Of a DNA stretch of 54,413 bases, positions 35,856 through 43,328 are shown one piece after another. Position 1 is the stretch's first letter. The number at the start of each line of letters is the position of its first letter. The notes beneath the pieces are model-generated. The model searched no databases, was not told the DNA's origin, and saw nothing but the letters and a program-made list of their open reading frames with translations. The position numbers and the translations under genes are program-made. Location of the stretch: NCBI RefSeq assembly GCF_009601505.1, contig NZ_WITC01000135.1, positions 1-54,413 on the forward strand, written 5' to 3'. The DNA is from Sinorhizobium terangae. GTDB lineage: Bacteria > Pseudomonadota > Alphaproteobacteria > Rhizobiales > Rhizobiaceae.

Positions 35856-36740
35856 CTAGTAGTGGAGAGCAGCAAGGCTGCCATTTCGGCTCAACAGCAC
35901 ACGACCGTCCTCGATCCGACTGACGGTCCACCCACTGTCCAAAAGGGCCCCGACAAAGTATTTCTGACCACTGATCAGAAGATAAGGCAGCGGGCCGCGC
36001 CAAACAGCTTCAATGGCGATTGAGGATGGCGCCTTCTCATCTTTAACGAGCACTTCATTCACCAGAATTTGCGCGCCTTTCGTTCGATGATCGAACCACT
36101 GCTGAACCTTCTGCCAACTAGTGACTGATGCAGATGGGACGGTGCCCTTAGCCGACACAACACCATTCGCGTAGCCAACTTTAATGTTGACCAGGCCCGC
36201 TCTGTCCGCCTCCTCTTGCAACGCCTTGGCCGCTGCCTGGGGCGTCTGATTGAAGGAACGATTGAGGGCCAACTCGGATCTCAATTCGGCGCCAGGCGAA
36301 CGAGGTCTCGATTCATCTGCGCTTCCGTAGTAGAATAAAACAAGTGCTCCGATCCCTAGAGAGCCGAGTATTACAATAGCGAGGATTGAGATCGGAAAGC
36401 CAAGCATGCCCATCGGACCAGCTCGCGACGCATCCTGTACCGACCAGCGAATGGACATCATGCCTACGTGAATGACGGCAGGATGAGGGACAACGACGCT
36501 CTCGCCAACCTCAATAGCTCTGCCGCCCTCTAAACCAACCCGGCCCGCATGGGCCTTAATCTCGATCGAATTGTTGAGAAGCGATATACGAAAATGGTCC
36601 GGCTCAAGTCCTTGCTCGATGAAGATTAAGTCGGCATCGAGACCACTACCAATTAAGTTCACTCCCGGAGCCGCCTCACCGGTCATTCCGGAATAGAGTC
36701 CCGATAGCACTTCGAAATGAAGGGAAACGGCGTCACTCAC
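35856..36740 (-). CDS. sctD: T3SS inner-ring protein SctD (y4yQ-like)
   Basis: This is a 294-residue protein. A cytoplasmic FHA-like domain covers about 1-115 (LHFEVLSGLYSG, NLIGSGLDADLIF, EPDHFRISL), one transmembrane helix lies near 120-140 (GFPISILAIVILGSLGIGALVLFYY), and the periplasmic part carries a BON-like fold (LVNIKVGYANGVVSAKGTVP). This is the SctD/YscD plan. I chose the GTG at 36740 because AGGAAATCATTC lies upstream and the protein then starts at the FHA domain; the longer reading adds 33 unrelated residues. It lies in the same order as y4yQ before rhcV in rhizobial T3SS operons. Confidence 0.83.
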   Translation of the reverse strand: MSDAVSLHFEVLSGLYSGMTGEAAPGVNLIGSGLDADLIFIEQGLEPDHFRISLLNNSIEIKAHAGRVGLEGGRAIEVGESVVVPHPAVIHVGMMSIRWSVQDASRAGPMGMLGFPISILAIVILGSLGIGALVLFYYGSADESRPRSPGAELRSELALNRSFNQTPQAAAKALQEEADRAGLVNIKVGYANGVVSAKGTVPSASVTSWQKVQQWFDHRTKGAQILVNEVLVKDEKAPSSIAIEAVWRGPLPYLLISGQKYFVGALLDSGWTVSRIEDGRVLLSRNGSLAALHY

Positions 36741-36854
36741 GAATGATTTCCTAAACAAGGAGGGAAGCCGCACGGCAATTGCCGTACGGCTATTTCGACT
36801 TCCCATGGCAATCAGGTGGCGCGAGCGGGGTAACTCCACGCCACGTTCGCGATA

Positions 36855-37070
36855 TTATTGGACGCGTTCGTCCGCCGCTTTTTTTATTGTCTGGAGATTG
36901 GTCGATACAGTGCGCAGTTCGATACTCCTCGCCGTAGCCTCCGCGCTAACAGCAGTTAGCTCAGCGATTTGATGCTGGAACGCGGCGGCCCCAACCCCTT
37001 TGGCCGCAACGTCTGCTGCAGCCGCAACACCAGTACCGGCGGCCGAACCAATAGTACCAACTTTGGACAT
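36855..37070 (-). CDS. Small T3SS protein, NopA/needle candidate
   Basis: This is a 71-residue protein rich in Ala, Gly and Thr, beginning MSKVGTIGSAAGTGVAAAA and ending in an amphipathic helix (TARSIELRTVSTNLQTIKKAADERV). It has no Cys, Trp or signal peptide. AAAGGAAACGAT precedes the start. Its size and place directly before sctD fit NopA, the rhizobial needle/pilus subunit, in the order nopC-nopA-y4yQ-rhcV-y4yS. I recognise it by size and order, not by motif; an inner-rod protein is the alternative. Confidence 0.6.
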   Translation of the reverse strand: MSKVGTIGSAAGTGVAAAADVAAKGVGAAAFQHQIAELTAVSAEATARSIELRTVSTNLQTIKKAADERVQ

Positions 37071-37139
37071 ATCGTTTCCTTTCCGTTCTAGTTGTGCCGT
37101 TATCAACGGCCTACGTATCCAGACGCCGGTGATCCGACG

Positions 37140-37592
37140 TCAGGCATCATCTTCCGTTTCGTCCATAGCGTCGTCGACCTCAGCCATGGCGTCGCTCACA
37201 ATTTGGACTGCTATCGAACTGAGAACACGCTCGAAAGCTTCGCTTTGAGTCACAGCTTGCGAGTTCTCACGAGAAGTGGGAGGACTAGCTTGCAGACCAC
37301 TCCCACCAACCGACCGTCCACCGCCAGAGTGATCTGCGGACGCGTGGTGCCGCTCAGTGGTATTCCCATGACCCGCGCGGACCACGGAAACAGCGAGGTT
37401 GTCAAATTCAGATCCAATTGCTCCGACCATCGGGTACTCCGGCGTTTTCTTTCCAGTTCCGGCAACACGCGGTGGCCGTGTGGGAAGCGACGCCTTCAGA
37501 CTATAAACGTGAGCTTTCGAGAAGCTGACAAGTCTTGAGAAAGTGCGACTGTTATCGCGATTACTAACTTTGGTGCCGAGCATGTCCATCAT
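37140..37592 (-). CDS. First gene of the T3SS block, NopC-position protein
   Basis: This is a 150-residue protein without recognised domain. The first two thirds are basic and rich in Ser, Gly and His; the last 35 residues are acidic and helical (EAFERVLSSIAVQIVSDAMAEVDDAMDETEDDA). No signal peptide is seen. AGAAGGCTGGA precedes the ATGATG start. It occupies the place of nopC in rhizobial T3SS operons, but the length is greater than expected and the similarity is unproven. It is interrupted upstream by IS sequence. Confidence 0.5.
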   Translation of the reverse strand: MMDMLGTKVSNRDNSRTFSRLVSFSKAHVYSLKASLPTRPPRVAGTGKKTPEYPMVGAIGSEFDNLAVSVVRAGHGNTTERHHASADHSGGGRSVGGSGLQASPPTSRENSQAVTQSEAFERVLSSIAVQIVSDAMAEVDDAMDETEDDA

Positions 37593-37626
37593 TCCAGCCT
37601 TCTATTGACTCTGGTCAGTTCGCAGA

Positions 37627-38070
37627 TGAAGCAGGATCTCGTCGCCAAACGTGTTCACGACTTGATGGAACAAGACGTCTATCGCTACGGAGATCCTTGA
37701 GACCGCCTCTGCCGCGGATCGGACCCCTGGCGGCAGCATCTGGACCGATTTCTGATCGCCAAGCCAACCCGTCGCGCGAGCGGCTGACGCTGATCCGGAT
37801 TTACGAAGAGATCCGGTCGCTCGGCTATGAGGGCAGGTACGATGCCTTCGACGCCATGTGGTACCTGGACAAAGAACCACGACACCGTAATCACGGAGAT
37901 CTGTGTGCCGCTACTACGCACCGGGCGAGGCCTATCGGTTCGACTGGAGCCACGAGTTCATCTTATCAACGGCGTGACAGCGAAGGTAAGGTCACCCATG
38001 TCCGGCTCTGCCACTGCCGGATGCTGTTCGTACGGGCCGATATGCGCGAGAGCCAATTGACCTACCGCGA
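37627..38070 (+). pseudogene. IS21-type IstA transposase remnant
   Basis: Pieces of an IS21-family IstA read on the + strand in changing frames: RERLTLIRIYEEIRSLGYEGRYDA, then a YAPGEAYRFDWSHEF segment, then INGVTAKV and HVRLCHCRMLFVRADMRESQ. The N-terminal DNA-binding part and the C-terminus are missing, and an IstB gene is absent. It abuts the upstream end of the T3SS block. Confidence 0.7.
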
Positions 38071-38724
38071 TACACCTAATTTGGTTAGATCGGGCTTTCT
38101 AACATCACTCAACGAATTGAAGAAATTGATCATATTGCGGAATGGATGCATTAGTGATGCGTCTCAAGCACCGTGATGCGAGTGCGTCGCGTAGACGGCG
38201 GCGCGCCATATGAGGAAATCCGGTGGAGCAAGCACTACAGGCGCTGTCCGCGGACGACGTGTATTTCAGCGGCGGAACGCCGACCATCATGCAGCAAGCG
38301 GAGTTTCTCCCCTGATAGAACTTCTGCGCGCCGCTCTCTTTGTTCAAGAAAGCGGCGAACGGTCGCGGTCGAAATCGACCCGCACACGTCTACGACGGAA
38401 ATGGGCGAAGCCTAAGAACGCAGCCGAAATGAAGCCTGCGAGGCTCGCAATCCAGGTTTCGATCCCCTTTTTCCAAAAGGTGCGCGCATTTCGAGGTATG
38501 GCATGTGACACCTTCTATCCGGTTTTGTCGGATCCGCTACACAGGCTCGTTTAGCCAATCTCCTAGTGTTCTGAGGCCAACTTGCGGAGAAGTAACCGCT
38601 AAGTCTTTTCAGCAGCCCCGCGACCCGAGTTGGCACGAATCTTGAAGTCTTTTGTAAAGGCGGCCGAAGCTGCCGAGCTGAGGCTGCAGCTAGCGCCGAG
38701 GATTGGACAAAGTGAGGAAATAAC
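38071..38724. other. Stretch without supported gene
   Basis: About 650 bases of mixed composition. Frames on both strands are short, overlap each other and lack ribosome binding sites or domains. Some may be IS or old gene fragments. The promoter of the downstream leader/CoA-transferase genes should lie in the last 150 bases. Confidence 0.35.
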
Positions 38725-38814
38725 ATGTCTGATCCGCTTCAGACTTCCCACGCACAGGCAGGCCGGCAGGTCAACAACCTCCCGAAAGGGACGCAAGAAG
38801 GAAGAGTTAAGTGA
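38725..38814 (+). CDS. 29-residue leader ORF before the CoA-transferase
   Basis: An ATG preceded by GTGAGGAAATAAC opens a 29-codon frame, MSDPLQTSHAQAGRQVNNLP and nine more residues ending GRVK. Its TGA stop overlaps the GTG start of the CoA-transferase in a GTGA arrangement. The ribosome binding site is better than that of the downstream gene, suggesting that translation of this ORF feeds the next. No known peptide family is recognised. Confidence 0.5.
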   Translation: MSDPLQTSHAQAGRQVNNLPKGTQEGRVK

Positions 38815-40004
38815 AGCGCGCGGCACTTACAGGTGTAAGGGTACTCGACTTGTCGCGGCTCGTCGCCGGCAATATGGCGACGTTGCAACTGGCTGATTTC
38901 GGTGCCGACGTCATCAAGGTGGAACAGCCGGAGGTCGGAGACCCGCTGCGTCAATGGCGAAAAGGCAATCTCGATCTCTGGTGGCGCGAATACGGGCGAA
39001 ACAAAAGAAGCCTCGCACTAAATATCAAGACGCAGCGCGGGCAGGAACTGCTTCTGTCACTGGTCGGGCGGGCCGACATTCTCGTGGAGAACTTTGTTCC
39101 CGGCAAACTGGAAGATCTCGGTTTGCCGCATAGCCGCTTTCTCATCGAGAACTCCCGGCTTGTAATCCTGAGCATCAGTGCGTGGGGGCAGGATGGTCCG
39201 TATCGTAATCGTCCGGGATTCGGCACGCTCGTGGAAGCGATGAGCGGTTTTGCATCCATGCTCGGTTTCGCTGATCGTCCACCCACGCTGCCCCCCATTC
39301 CCATGGCTGACATGATCACCGGGATTTATGGTGCCTTCGCTGCCCTTGCGGCTCTTCGGCACCGCGACGAGACCGGCGAAGGCCAAGTCATTGACCTTTC
39401 TCTGCTCGAAGCCATCTATTCGGTGCTTGGGCCGGTGGCCGCGGAGTACGAAAGCACAGGCCGCTATCCGAAGCGGAACGGGAACCGCTCTCCGAACTCG
39501 TCACCTCGCAACACCTATCCGACATTGGACAGGAAATGGATCGCGCTTTCCGCGTCCACGCCGAAAACGGCGGAGAAGCTTTTTCAACTGACAGGGCTTG
39601 GCGATCTTCTTGGCGACGAGCGCTTTGCAACCAATGAAGCACGTGTCCGCAATGGCGACGAGACCGATCGGATCGTCGCCGATGCACTTGGCAAATTCAC
39701 GTTGGACGAACTGATGCGCCGGTTTGAGGAGGCTGGCGTTGCGGGCGCGCCGGTTTATGAGATCTCGGATTTCGTGACGGATCCACATGTGAAGGCCCGA
39801 GGCATTCTGGCCGAGTTCGACGATCCAGAACTGGGGACCTACAGGATGCACGCTCCGCTTCCGCGCATGAGCGCGACGCCGGGCCGGATTCGCACGCAGG
39901 GCCCACGGCTTGGAGAGCACAGTGCTGCAATTCTGGAGGAGAGTCTTGGTTTAACGCGGCAGGAAATCTTGTCGCTCGCCAAAGAAGGAGTCATCGACCA
40001 GTGA
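38811..40004 (+). CDS. Family III CoA-transferase (CaiB/BaiF)
   Basis: This is a 397-residue class III CoA-transferase that moves CoA between carboxylic acids in the cytoplasm. The N-terminal GVRVLDLSRLVAGNMATLQLADFGADVIKVE is the family signature. The catalytic Asp167 is in PMADMITGIYGA, and RNRPGFGTLVEAMSGF and HVKARGILAEF are conserved stretches. The start is a GTG at 38811 with GAAGGAAGAG upstream. It overlaps the leader ORF and the next gene, a citryl-CoA lyase-like protein, by four bases each. A pathway in which an acid is CoA-activated and then split is likely; the substrate is unknown. Confidence 0.9.
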   Translation: MKRAALTGVRVLDLSRLVAGNMATLQLADFGADVIKVEQPEVGDPLRQWRKGNLDLWWREYGRNKRSLALNIKTQRGQELLLSLVGRADILVENFVPGKLEDLGLPHSRFLIENSRLVILSISAWGQDGPYRNRPGFGTLVEAMSGFASMLGFADRPPTLPPIPMADMITGIYGAFAALAALRHRDETGEGQVIDLSLLEAIYSVLGPVAAEYESTGRYPKRNGNRSPNSSPRNTYPTLDRKWIALSASTPKTAEKLFQLTGLGDLLGDERFATNEARVRNGDETDRIVADALGKFTLDELMRRFEEAGVAGAPVYEISDFVTDPHVKARGILAEFDDPELGTYRMHAPLPRMSATPGRIRTQGPRLGEHSAAILEESLGLTRQEILSLAKEGVIDQ

Positions 40005-40861
40005 CCAGCGGACCGTCCACCAATCCCCACCGCTGGCCGACTGCGATTACTGCCTTCGACGAAGATCAGATCCTGATCCGCGGTAGGAATGTCGTCGACT
40101 TGATGGGGACTCGAGATTTCGGCGCTGTCGCCTTTCTCCTGCTGACCGGTCGGCAACCCACGCCGGGAGAGTCCGCGGTGTGGAACGCGATCATGATCGC
40201 GTCGTCCGATCACGGGCCGACATCGCCTTCAACTTTTGCGGCAAGGGTCATAGCCAGCGGAAATCGTCGCGCGCCGGAAGCGGCGGTCGGAGGCGGCATC
40301 CTTGCAATCGGCGATGCGCACGGCGGCGCCGGTGAGGAGGCCATGGTTTTTCTCCAGGAGGGATTGTCCCTGGCGCGACGGTCCGGCGGCAGCCTGCGGA
40401 AGGCGGCCGAAGAGGTCGTGTGGAACCACAAAAGCGCGGGGCGCCGCATGGCGGGCCTCGGGCATCGCTTCCATGTCGTCGATCCGCGAACCGACCGCCT
40501 CTGGTCTTTGTCGCAGTCGTTCGGTCTCTCGGGGGACGGCATCGCACTAATGAGAGAAATTGCGACAGTCCTCAGTGAAGCGGTCGGACGGCCAATGCCC
40601 GTCAATGTGGACGGGGCGATCGCGGCGACCCTGACCGACATGGGATTGGCGCCCCCTATTGCGCGCATGGTGTTCATTCTGGGACGGACTGCGGGCATTT
40701 CGGCCCATGTGCTTGAGGAACTCGCACGAGAGAAGCCGATGCGCTTCCGCTTCGGTTTCCGGTATGACGGCCCCTCGGCGGAGCAGAACTTCAGCGGCAA
40801 GCGACAGGAGACAGGGGTTGCGGCAATCGTTGTCCACGACAAAAAGGACGCGATGTCGTAA
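40001..40861 (+). CDS. Citrate synthase-fold lyase, citryl-CoA lyase-like
   Basis: This is a 286-residue protein with the small-domain and active-site layout of citrate synthase, but much shorter. The His-containing segments AIGDAHGGAGEEAM and MAGLGHRFHVVDPRTDRL and the late RFGFRYDGP supply the expected catalytic residues. Such short homologues include citryl-CoA lyases, which split citryl-CoA into acetyl-CoA and oxaloacetate. It starts with GTG overlapping the CoA-transferase stop. Together they could convert citrate or a related acid to its CoA thioester and cleave it. Substrate unproven. Confidence 0.8.
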   Translation: MTSGPSTNPHRWPTAITAFDEDQILIRGRNVVDLMGTRDFGAVAFLLLTGRQPTPGESAVWNAIMIASSDHGPTSPSTFAARVIASGNRRAPEAAVGGGILAIGDAHGGAGEEAMVFLQEGLSLARRSGGSLRKAAEEVVWNHKSAGRRMAGLGHRFHVVDPRTDRLWSLSQSFGLSGDGIALMREIATVLSEAVGRPMPVNVDGAIAATLTDMGLAPPIARMVFILGRTAGISAHVLEELAREKPMRFRFGFRYDGPSAEQNFSGKRQETGVAAIVVHDKKDAMS

Positions 40862-41080
40862 CCATATTCGAAGCAGGCACCGCATATGCCGACATCGGGA
40901 GCGGCCGATGCGGCGGCAAGGGGCAAGATGTAGCGCAAACTCATGCCTACCGGGGCAGGCCAATCCCGCTCTCTTGTGCTGGCGTCCTAGGCCCGGTGCC
41001 GGATCTTCCACGATCAACCCGCAGGGGGTCCGTGAGCCAAGCTACGGCCGCTATCGGCTTTCGCCTTCGCGGTGATCGCG

Positions 41081-41147
41081 CCCGGTACCGGGCCTTTTGA
41101 GGAGCCATCGAGCGGGAATTGGCCCGCTCCCGATGGAGCCTCTCAAA
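41081..41147. repeat. Palindromes upstream of the plasmid gene block
   Basis: CCCGGTACCGGG (41081-41092) is a perfect 12-base palindrome. It is followed by a longer imperfect inverted repeat (41096-41147) in which TTTGAGGAGCCATCGAGCGGG faces CCCGCTCCCGATGGAGCCTCTCAAA. The second ends at the start codon of the following gene, so it could act as an operator or RNA hairpin over the ribosome binding site. Confidence 0.5.
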
Positions 41148-41323
41148 TGTCGCACGATCTTTCTCTCGCTCGATCCCACGCTTTTCAGCTTTCCCGCGAC
41201 CTGATGGTCCCGGTCACCGTCTTCGAAGTGGACGGCGAATACGGCGTCCTGCCCTCAGACGAAATCGACGCCTCCGACGATCTTGAGATCCTGCATGAAT
41301 TCTTTCCCTGGGCGGCTCACTGA
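41147..41323 (+). CDS. Small conserved-type plasmid protein
   Basis: This is a 58-residue protein beginning MSHDLSLARSHAFQLSRDLM, then PVTVFEVDGEYGVLPSDEID, and ending EILHEFFPWAAH. It is acidic and has no signal peptide. The start at 41147 sits just after the inverted repeat, with GGAGCC some ten bases upstream. It heads the row of plasmid-type genes on this strand. I do not recognise its function. Confidence 0.6.
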   Translation: MSHDLSLARSHAFQLSRDLMVPVTVFEVDGEYGVLPSDEIDASDDLEILHEFFPWAAH

Positions 41324-41531
41324 GCCGCCCTCAGCGTTGGCGGTTGCCGCTTGCGAGCCGGCGGCGGCAAGGGAAGCCACGCCGCGGCTGGGGTGGCATG
41401 CATTGTTGAATCCGACAGTTGCATGTCCGCGCCCTTGCAGCCTTTGCTCTTCGCGGCGGTCCGGATCGGGCCCGCGATACTCACGGGAAGGAAAAAAGAT
41501 GAGAGGCCGATCGCGAGCGATCGGGAGAAAT

Positions 41532-42488
41532 ATGAAAAGAGAAGATATCGAGCAATTGCGAGAGCGCGTCACTTGTTCGGCAGTGCTGGAGACGTCGGGC
41601 TTTGCCATTGATGTCAGGGAAAGCACTCGCCGGGCGGTAAAGTTTCGCCGCGGTTCGCAGATCGTCATTGTGACGCATGAAGGCCGTGGCTGGTTCGACC
41701 CCCTCAGCGACAGCAAGGGCGACATCTTTTCGCTGGTTGCGCACCTCGACGGAGTCGGGTTCGTCGAAGGCGTGGAGCGGATCGCTGCGCTTGTCAGCTT
41801 TCAGCCGTCAGAATCCGCATGGCGCAAGCTGCCGCCGCACCGGACGATTGTTACGTCGAGCGCCGATCGGTGGGCACCGCGGAAAAGCCCTGTCCCAGGT
41901 TCGGGGGTGTGGCGGTACTTAAGATGGGAACGCTCATTGCCTGCCGCGACCATTCGGCGCGCGATCAGCCAGGGTGTTCTACGCGAGGGGCCTTACGGCA
42001 GCATGTGGGCGGCACATACCGACGAAACCGGCAACGTAACGGGTTGGGAAGAGCGAGGCCCCGACTGGCGCGGCTTCGCAACCGGCGGAGCCAAGGTTCT
42101 CTTTCGCCTTGGGTCCTCCCAGGCTTCACGGCTGTGCGTGACGGAGGCTGCGATCGACGCGATGAGCCTTGCAGCCATCGAAGGGATGCGAGAGGGCACA
42201 CTCTATCTCAGTACGGGTGGCGGCTGGTCGCCGATGACGGAAGCCGCCCTGCGCATGCTCACTGTCCGGCCGGCAGTTCAACTTGTTGCTGCCACCGACG
42301 CGAATTCGCAGGGGGACGCCTATGCACAACGACTTCGGGTCGTGGCCGAAGAGATGGGTTGCGATTGGCTGCGCTTGCGGCCGCCAGTGGACGACTGGAA
42401 TGACGTGCTGAAGCAGCGGGAGAACGAAAAAAGAAAGAGAAAGGAAGGACGAGACGTGCCGCATGCCCGATCGGCGCGTCAAGGGTGA
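41532..42488 (+). CDS. DUF3991/TOPRIM domain protein
   Basis: This is a 318-residue protein. The N-terminal DUF3991-type domain (KFRRGSQIVIVTHEGRGWFDPLSDSKGDIFSLVAHLDG) is followed by a TOPRIM-like domain with LCVTEAAIDAMSLAAIEGM and LVAATDANSQGDAYAQRL (the Glu and Asp-x-Asp-like metal sites). The basic C-terminus KRKRKEGR may bind nucleic acid. The start at 41532 has GGGAGAAAT upstream; the ATG at 41499 is an alternative. Such proteins are frequent on rhizobial plasmids and resemble primase-like TOPRIM enzymes, possibly acting during plasmid replication or transfer. Confidence 0.82.
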   Translation: MKREDIEQLRERVTCSAVLETSGFAIDVRESTRRAVKFRRGSQIVIVTHEGRGWFDPLSDSKGDIFSLVAHLDGVGFVEGVERIAALVSFQPSESAWRKLPPHRTIVTSSADRWAPRKSPVPGSGVWRYLRWERSLPAATIRRAISQGVLREGPYGSMWAAHTDETGNVTGWEERGPDWRGFATGGAKVLFRLGSSQASRLCVTEAAIDAMSLAAIEGMREGTLYLSTGGGWSPMTEAALRMLTVRPAVQLVAATDANSQGDAYAQRLRVVAEEMGCDWLRLRPPVDDWNDVLKQRENEKRKRKEGRDVPHARSARQG

Positions 42489-42626
42489 AGCTTCGCCCGA
42501 CAGAGCCGGCCCTTGACCCGCCGATGCGGGATCGCGGCGGCCCGGGAGGTGTCATGAAGGACTGAAGAGGATGGCAAGGTCGCGAGGGCCACGCACCCGC
42601 TTCACGCAACACCGAAGGAGTAGCAG

Positions 42627-43232
42627 ATGACCTCTTCCACCTCCATCCGCAAGGTTTTCCAGGGCGCAGCAAGCCGCCAACAGATGTTCCGCATGTTTGA
42701 TCGCCATGCGCAGCGCCCGCACCGCTGGGACGGCGATCCCTCGGCACTCTATGCCAGGGAGTGGTTCGAAATCGGCGAGGCGGAACATGACTACATGTTC
42801 GAGATCCTCCCGCCACTCTGGGTCCGCGGTTCCATGTTCGCCATGCGCGAATTCCTCATCGGTTCGGTGACGAGCATCTTCTTTGCGCTGCGGATCGACG
42901 GCGTCGTCCGCCATTTCCACGGCTATTGCGACCTCTCCGATCGCTCGTCGGTCGAGAAGATGCGGCTCGCCATCATCGAACGCGAGAGCCGCCCCGCACG
43001 GTCCATGACTCGCGATGAGCGGCTTGAGCACATCTGGAGCACGACCGCGGATGACTATCGCGGCTATGCCGGCGCGCGCTGGCCCGAACCTTCACGCGGC
43101 CGACGGACCGTGATGCTCTACGGCGGCAACGAAGGGAGCTTTCTGAAGCTCCTCGAAGACCTGACCGACGACGAGATCGCTGCAAAGCTGCCGGTGCATC
43201 TGCGTCACCTTCCCTCGCCCATCGCCGCTTGA
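42627..43232 (+). CDS. DUF1419 protein
   Basis: This is a 201-residue protein of the DUF1419 family, found mainly on alphaproteobacterial plasmids. IRKVFQGAASRQQMFRMFDRHAQRPHRW at the N-terminus and YMFEILPPLWVRGSMFAMREF are family features. No catalytic motif is visible. CGAAGGAGTAGCAG precedes the start. It lies between the TOPRIM gene and the giant methylase-helicase gene, a recurrent rhizobial plasmid order. The function is unknown. Confidence 0.85.
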   Translation: MTSSTSIRKVFQGAASRQQMFRMFDRHAQRPHRWDGDPSALYAREWFEIGEAEHDYMFEILPPLWVRGSMFAMREFLIGSVTSIFFALRIDGVVRHFHGYCDLSDRSSVEKMRLAIIERESRPARSMTRDERLEHIWSTTADDYRGYAGARWPEPSRGRRTVMLYGGNEGSFLKLLEDLTDDEIAAKLPVHLRHLPSPIAA

Positions 43233-43328
43233 GCGGCGGTCCGGCGTCACCTCTCCCACCTACCCGCATCCGTACGCCCGAGCGCCGGCGAACGCCGGAC
43301 GACGACGCCCGTCAGCAGGAGATATTCC

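Noticed and set aside
38165..38560. Overlapping + strand frames, one reading YFSGGTPTIMQQ
   Set aside because: It recalls radical SAM sequences slightly, but there is no CxxxCxxC motif or ribosome binding site and the frame is too short.
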